Shown here one piece after another: positions 6,775-9,149 of a stretch of 9,149 nucleotides of DNA. The notes beneath the pieces were generated by a model. It saw only the letters and a list, made by a program, of their open reading frames with translations, did not search any database and was not told the origin of the DNA. A program made the translations under genes and the position numbers. Each line of letters starts with the position of its first letter. The stretch's first letter is position 1. Source of the stretch: Bryobacteraceae bacterium (GTDB taxonomy: Bacteria > Acidobacteriota > Terriglobia > Bryobacterales > Bryobacteraceae); NCBI GenBank assembly GCA_025350445.1, contig JANXXV010000097.1, positions 1-9,149 on the forward strand, read 5' to 3'.

Positions 6775-6795
6775 GGTCCTGGAGTTCCAGGGACC
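6775..6795. terminator. Hairpin downstream of phosphodiesterase gene (possible terminator)
   Basis: GGTCCTGG (6775-6782) pairs with CCAGGGACC (6787-6795) around a four-base loop, with one bulged G. It lies about 70 bases after the stop codon. There is no U-run behind it, so it would be Rho-type, attenuating or a 3'-end-protecting structure instead of a classical intrinsic terminator. Confidence 0.35.
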
Positions 6796-6805
6796 ATTCG
6801 CAGGT

Positions 6806-6827
6806 ATGGGTTTGATGTTCAACCCAT
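6806..6827. terminator. Second hairpin downstream of phosphodiesterase gene
   Basis: ATGGGTT (6806-6812) pairs perfectly with AACCCAT (6821-6827), and GA/TC inside (6814-6815 with 6819-6820) extends the stem across one bulged T to a three-base loop. It sits 10 bases after the first hairpin. No clear U-run follows. A bidirectional stop or a processing signal is possible. Confidence 0.35.
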
Positions 6828-7055
6828 TATGAACCGCTGGTCACGAGAGTGTTACAAGCCTGGCGTCGGCCTACCGTCGTGCCGGCGGGATCCGGGACAC
6901 TATCCGTGCCGCGCAGCCTGGGTGACAGACGTTGAGATTTTATTTCAGGAACCCTCGGATGCTGACGAATCCAAACTCTTGGTGAGTGTCGGCTTCAGGC
7001 CGGGTAGCGTGTTGGAACGGTGTGCCTGATGGATTTTAGCTAAAATGAGTCATCT

Positions 7056-7112
7056 ATGAGCGAGTACGAAATCGTCAAACACATTCCATAAACCGCTAAG
7101 GCCGCTGGTGCC
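7056..7112 (+). other. In-frame 5' extension of the Abi-alpha gene, interrupted by TAA
   Basis: ATG 7056 begins a frame MSEYEIVKHIP that meets TAA at 7089-7091 and then continues, in the same frame, as TAKAAGA into the GTG at 7113. Replacing TAA by AAA (Lys) would give one uninterrupted 249-residue protein whose N-terminus looks natural for the family (charged start, then a Gly/Ala-rich segment). This suggests a single nonsense change in the original 5' end. Confidence 0.5.
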
Positions 7113-7805
7113 GTGGCAGCGACGGTTCCTTTTACCGCAATCGTGAAGCGAATGCTCGGTCCTGCGGCTGATGAAGTGGCTGAAATGTGGAAAGATCAGA
7201 TTCGGATGTATCGGTACGAACGGCAAATCAAGTGTGTGGAAAAGGCAGAACGAATGGCTGAAGAAGCCGGGTTCACGCCGAAGGCTGTCCCGCCAAAGAT
7301 CCTTTTTCCGCTCTTAGAAGGTGCTTCACTCGAACACGACGAAACCCTTCATACGATGTGGGCGGCGTTGCTTGCGAACGCAGCTTCGGACATGCCTTCG
7401 ATTGTGAGACCTAGTTTCTTCACTATCCTAAGAGAGATGGCGTCCGACGAAGCGGAATTATTGAACGCCTTTCCAGATTACGAAGCAGATCGTGAATCTT
7501 CAATTGAAGAGTTGAGGAAGGTGTCAACGAGGGTCCGCAAACACCCACCCTCACATCTCGATTCGATAAAAGAGCCACTCAAAGAAGGATTGCGCTCAAA
7601 GTTCCGTGCCCTTGTTGGTGAAAACCTTCGTGGCAGTGATGCCCGATTTAGCACCTGTATTCAGGCGCTCGAAACGGCAGGGTTGATCTTGAAGGGATCG
7701 AGTTCGTATGAGGATGAGGACGGCGATCTTCAGGTTTACATGCCGCACCGTCTGACAGGTCGGGGGATCATGTTCTTACGTGCCGTCAATCCACCGAAGC
7801 CGTGA
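7113..7805 (+). CDS. Abi-alpha (DUF4393) family protein, putative phage abortive-infection factor
   Basis: A 230-residue protein matching the Abi-alpha/DUF4393 pattern. A hydrophobic N-terminal stretch (AATVPFTAIVKRMLGPAADEVAEMW) leads to a charged helix (IRMYRYERQIKCVEKAERMAEEAG, about 30-53). Then comes the family core: VPPKILFPLLEGASLEHDETLHTMWAALLANAASD (about 59-93), RPSFFTILREMASDEAELLNAF (about 99-120) and a helical region ending in ALETAGLILKG (about 185-195). Members are tied to abortive infection, but the mechanism is not settled. Local GC is lower than in neighbours: I count 29 of 60 in 7201-7260 against 41 of 60 in 5641-5700, which suggests horizontal gain. GTG 7113 has a weak AAGG about 11 bases upstream; the natural start may have been ATG 7056, now cut off by TAA at 7089. 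Whether the shortened form is expressed and active is open. Confidence 0.75.
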   Translation: MAATVPFTAIVKRMLGPAADEVAEMWKDQIRMYRYERQIKCVEKAERMAEEAGFTPKAVPPKILFPLLEGASLEHDETLHTMWAALLANAASDMPSIVRPSFFTILREMASDEAELLNAFPDYEADRESSIEELRKVSTRVRKHPPSHLDSIKEPLKEGLRSKFRALVGENLRGSDARFSTCIQALETAGLILKGSSSYEDEDGDLQVYMPHRLTGRGIMFLRAVNPPKP

Positions 7806-7952
7806 ACGTTGTGTAGGTTGTCTACACAGTCATGTTTGGTTTTGGTGGGAAGTGAGCGGCTTGAGCGAATTGAGCGAGACGTAAAGTCAGTAACTTAAAC
7901 ATTCTATTAGTGGTTACGCTGAGCAGTTAGCTCTTGTTTAGCGCTGTACCGC
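7806..7952. terminator. Hairpin and short repeat between convergent defence gene and metal operon
   Basis: TGTGTAG (7810-7816) pairs with CTACACA (7822-7828) around a five-base loop, four bases after the Abi-alpha stop. It is followed by a loosely T-rich run (GTTTGGTTTTGG) and could end the transcript weakly. A nine-base direct repeat TTGAGCGA(A/G) lies at 7861-7878. A small GAGC-AGTTA-GCTC hairpin near 7921-7933 may serve the convergent operon. None is a textbook terminator. Confidence 0.4.
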
Positions 7953-8579
7953 TCAAGTTCCGCAACAGGCTTTCGCCCGGAGTCCATCAACGCCTTCTTT
8001 GGCGATGATCGGGACCATCACCAGTCCCGCAACCCGATCGCTCCACCACAAGCCGAACAACGCATTCAGAAGCAGCCCTCCAAGCAAGATCGCGGAAAGG
8101 TAGATACAGAAGTCTGTTTGGCGTGAATCGGCGTGCATTGCCGCGCTGCTGATTCCCACCGCAACCGTCCGCTTCGCTTTGGCGAGCACCGGCATCACAC
8201 ATAACGACAAAGCGGCAATGAGGATTCCCGGTAAACTGCGTTCGGGTGCTGCGTGCCGGATCAAGGAAGCCACCGAGTCGAATGCAATGTATACCGCAAG
8301 GGCAAGGAAGCACAGTCCAACGATTCGCAACGTCCTTAGTTCTATTCGCTCACGCCGGGGCGGATTCCGATCATGGTGAAGCCGCCACAGCAAGGCGGCT
8401 CCCGATGTTACTTCGATGAAGCTGTCGATGCCGAATCCGATCAGCGAGATCGAACCAGCCAGCACCCCGGCCACGATCGAGACGACACCTTCCACACTGT
8501 TCCAGCCGACTGTGAAGTATTCGAGCCTCCGTCCACGTTGAACGAGTAGTTGACGGTTCAGGGCGCTTGCGCCAGTCAT
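7953..8579 (-). CDS. CDF-family cation transporter, TMEM163-like
   Basis: A 208-residue membrane protein with about six spans: near 22-45, 47-66, 84-104, 116-134, 158-178 and 182-193. Metal-site candidates follow the cation diffusion facilitator plan. The second span has GFGIDSFIEV (D52, E56), and the fifth begins SSAAMHADSRQTDF (H149, D151, D156). The protein lacks the long cytoplasmic C-terminal domain of classical CDF proteins and ends in ACCGT, whose vicinal cysteines could hand over a soft metal. This matches the short TMEM163-like cation transporters often found beside metal-resistance genes. The expected role is proton-driven export of Zn, Cd or a similar ion from the cytoplasm. ATG 8579 overlaps the stop of the preceding gene by ATGA, which fixes the start. 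A longer frame to 8666 would run deep into that gene. The ion is not determinable from sequence. Confidence 0.82.
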   Translation of the reverse strand: MTGASALNRQLLVQRGRRLEYFTVGWNSVEGVVSIVAGVLAGSISLIGFGIDSFIEVTSGAALLWRLHHDRNPPRRERIELRTLRIVGLCFLALAVYIAFDSVASLIRHAAPERSLPGILIAALSLCVMPVLAKAKRTVAVGISSAAMHADSRQTDFCIYLSAILLGGLLLNALFGLWWSDRVAGLVMVPIIAKEGVDGLRAKACCGT

Positions 8580-8893
8580 CGCGTAGTGCTTTCCAGTAAC
8601 GCTTGACGGATCAGTTCTGTTGACGGGACACCTTGCCGCCGCGATCCATCCAGATAGGTTCGACACATCACGCCAAACCGACTGGCTGCTCGCGCTGACG
8701 GTTCCACATCAATGCCATTGACGTGGACCGTCGGAGATCCAAGAAACCGCGTTGCCACAGCCGATTCTGAATCGGCCACCCGGATATCCATCACGTCCGC
8801 CGTCAAACCCATCTCTTCTAATACTTCGTTCACCCGGTCCACCGTAGGTTGATGGTTCGGGCAACCGTCGAGGTAGAAGACCTCGACGGTCAA
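8576..8893 (-). CDS. Small thioredoxin-fold protein with CPNH motif (metal-resistance operon)
   Basis: A 105-residue protein from TTG 8893. TVEVFYLDGCPNHQPT places C11-P-N-H14 at the thioredoxin active-site position, so the second cysteine is replaced by His. GSPTVHVNGIDVEP (about 53-66) supplies the cis-proline loop and following strand. A further Cys lies in FGVMCRTY (about 76). Proteins of this kind sit in mercury- and arsenic-type operons and are sometimes labelled as alkylmercury-lyase-like or simply thioredoxin-family; enzymatic activity is unproven. The TTG start is supported by AGGAG at 8905-8901 with a seven-base spacer and by a TTGA overlap (8890-8893) with the stop of the gene before it. 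It ends in an ATGA overlap with the transporter. All this points to one translationally coupled transcript. Fold call is confident; function is inferred from context. Confidence 0.75.
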   Translation of the reverse strand: MTVEVFYLDGCPNHQPTVDRVNEVLEEMGLTADVMDIRVADSESAVATRFLGSPTVHVNGIDVEPSARAASRFGVMCRTYLDGSRRQGVPSTELIRQALLESTTR

Positions 8894-9149
8894 AGCGGAA
8901 CTCCTATTCCCGCCGATCGAAGCGTGTGTTCTTCCACGCCACGTCCGGCGCAGCAATCGAGCAACGCGCCGTCAACAGCTACGGCGGGAACGCTGCGGAT
9001 GCCAAGGCTCGTCGCTCTTTCCGCCACTTCCGGCTGTTTCATATCCAGCACGGTGATGTCGCACGAAGGACAAGCAATACTCTTCACCAGTTTGATCGTC
9101 TCTTCGCAACAGCTACATCCGGCGCTGAAGATTTCAATTTTGCGTTTGT
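8890..9149 (-). CDS. Cysteine-rich thioredoxin/glutaredoxin-like protein (5' end beyond window)
   Basis: The visible 85 residues are open from the right edge to TGA at 8892-8890. The sequence begins KRKIEIFSAGCSCCEETIKLV, a first strand followed by a C-x-C-C cluster in the active-site position. Next come ACPSCDITVLDM, SLGIRSVPAVAVDG (the cis-proline loop) and LLDCCAGRG near the end, giving seven cysteines in all. This pattern fits small thioredoxin-fold proteins that travel with metal-resistance genes and may carry or reduce a thiophilic metal. Probably only the first one to four residues are missing, since the strand begins at once; a GTG at 9087 is internal and should not be used as the start. 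It is the first visible gene of the three-gene operon, and a regulator may lie just outside the window. Confidence 0.75.
   Translation of the reverse strand, partial: KRKIEIFSAGCSCCEETIKLVKSIACPSCDITVLDMKQPEVAERATSLGIRSVPAVAVDGALLDCCAGRGVEEHTLRSAGIGVPL

Larger units (their letters stand above)
6707..7055. other. 349-base intergenic region with two hairpins
   Basis: No convincing gene lies between the phosphodiesterase stop and the Abi-alpha frame. A 66-codon open frame at 6829-7029 has no recognisable features. Two neighbouring inverted repeats (6775-6795 and 6806-6827) sit in its left part and may end or process the phosphodiesterase transcript. The right end becomes AT-rich (GATTTTAGCTAAAATGAG near 7031-7048), which could hold a promoter for the defence gene. 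This is also where GC content drops, so an insertion boundary may lie here. Confidence 0.4.

Noticed and set aside
6829..7029. 66-codon plus-strand open frame starting ATG 6829
   Set aside because: No ribosome binding site, no motif, and its start overlaps a hairpin region. It cannot be told from chance.
1..9149. CRISPR array, intact transposon or second tRNA 3'-end repeat (attR)
   Set aside because: No regularly spaced repeats, transposase or second copy of the tRNA 3' segment was found by eye in the window.

Overview
The window reads as a chromosomal segment of a fairly GC-rich Gram-negative bacterium. The best guess is Acidobacteriota of the Bryobacterales/Solibacter kind. This rests on gene style (an ECF sigma factor with a membrane anti-sigma partner, a secreted LamG-fold protein, an MSMEG_1061-type flavoprotein) and on the look of the integrase. 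It is recognition by eye, not a placement by search.

Left part (1-905): a possible 14-codon tail of an upstream gene is followed directly by a class I methyltransferase (46-759). A well-formed promoter (761-790) then leads to a complete tRNA-Arg(ACG) with encoded CCA (812-888). Seventeen bases after the tRNA, on the minus strand, lies the decayed body of a tyrosine recombinase (905 to about 1883). It carries a frameshift, a nonsense codon, a second frameshift and a lost catalytic arginine. This looks like the fossil of a mobile element that used the tRNA as its attachment site.

Middle part (1929-6706): a secreted LamG/jellyroll protein (minus) and a PPOX-type FMN flavoprotein (plus) diverge from a 29-base gap. 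Each has a -10-like hexamer exactly 6 bases before its ATG, which suggests leaderless transcripts. An ECF sigma/anti-sigma pair on the minus strand overlaps by ATGA; the anti-sigma protein has one membrane span and an outer domain with His/Cys clusters (HLHC, HQC). Then comes a roughly 600-base stretch without a convincing gene, holding a 21-base tandem repeat and a hairpin. It leads to a secreted alkaline-phosphatase-superfamily phosphodiesterase (about 5537-6706) with all its metal ligands.

Right part (6707-9149): this half looks acquired. A 349-base gap with two hairpins precedes a lower-GC gene of the Abi-alpha (DUF4393) phage-defence family. Its reading frame extends upstream to an ATG at 7056 but is broken by one TAA at codon 12. 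The last block, on the minus strand, is a tightly coupled three-gene operon running in from the right edge: a cysteine-rich thioredoxin/glutaredoxin-like protein (cut by the window), a small CPNH-motif thioredoxin-fold protein, and a TMEM163-like CDF cation transporter. The genes overlap by TTGA and ATGA, and the set resembles heavy-metal (mercury or arsenic type) detoxification cassettes.

No CRISPR array, intact insertion sequence or rRNA is visible. The most interesting points are the interrupted defence gene, the tRNA-linked integrase fossil, the possible metal- or redox-sensing anti-sigma factor and the coupled metal/thiol operon.
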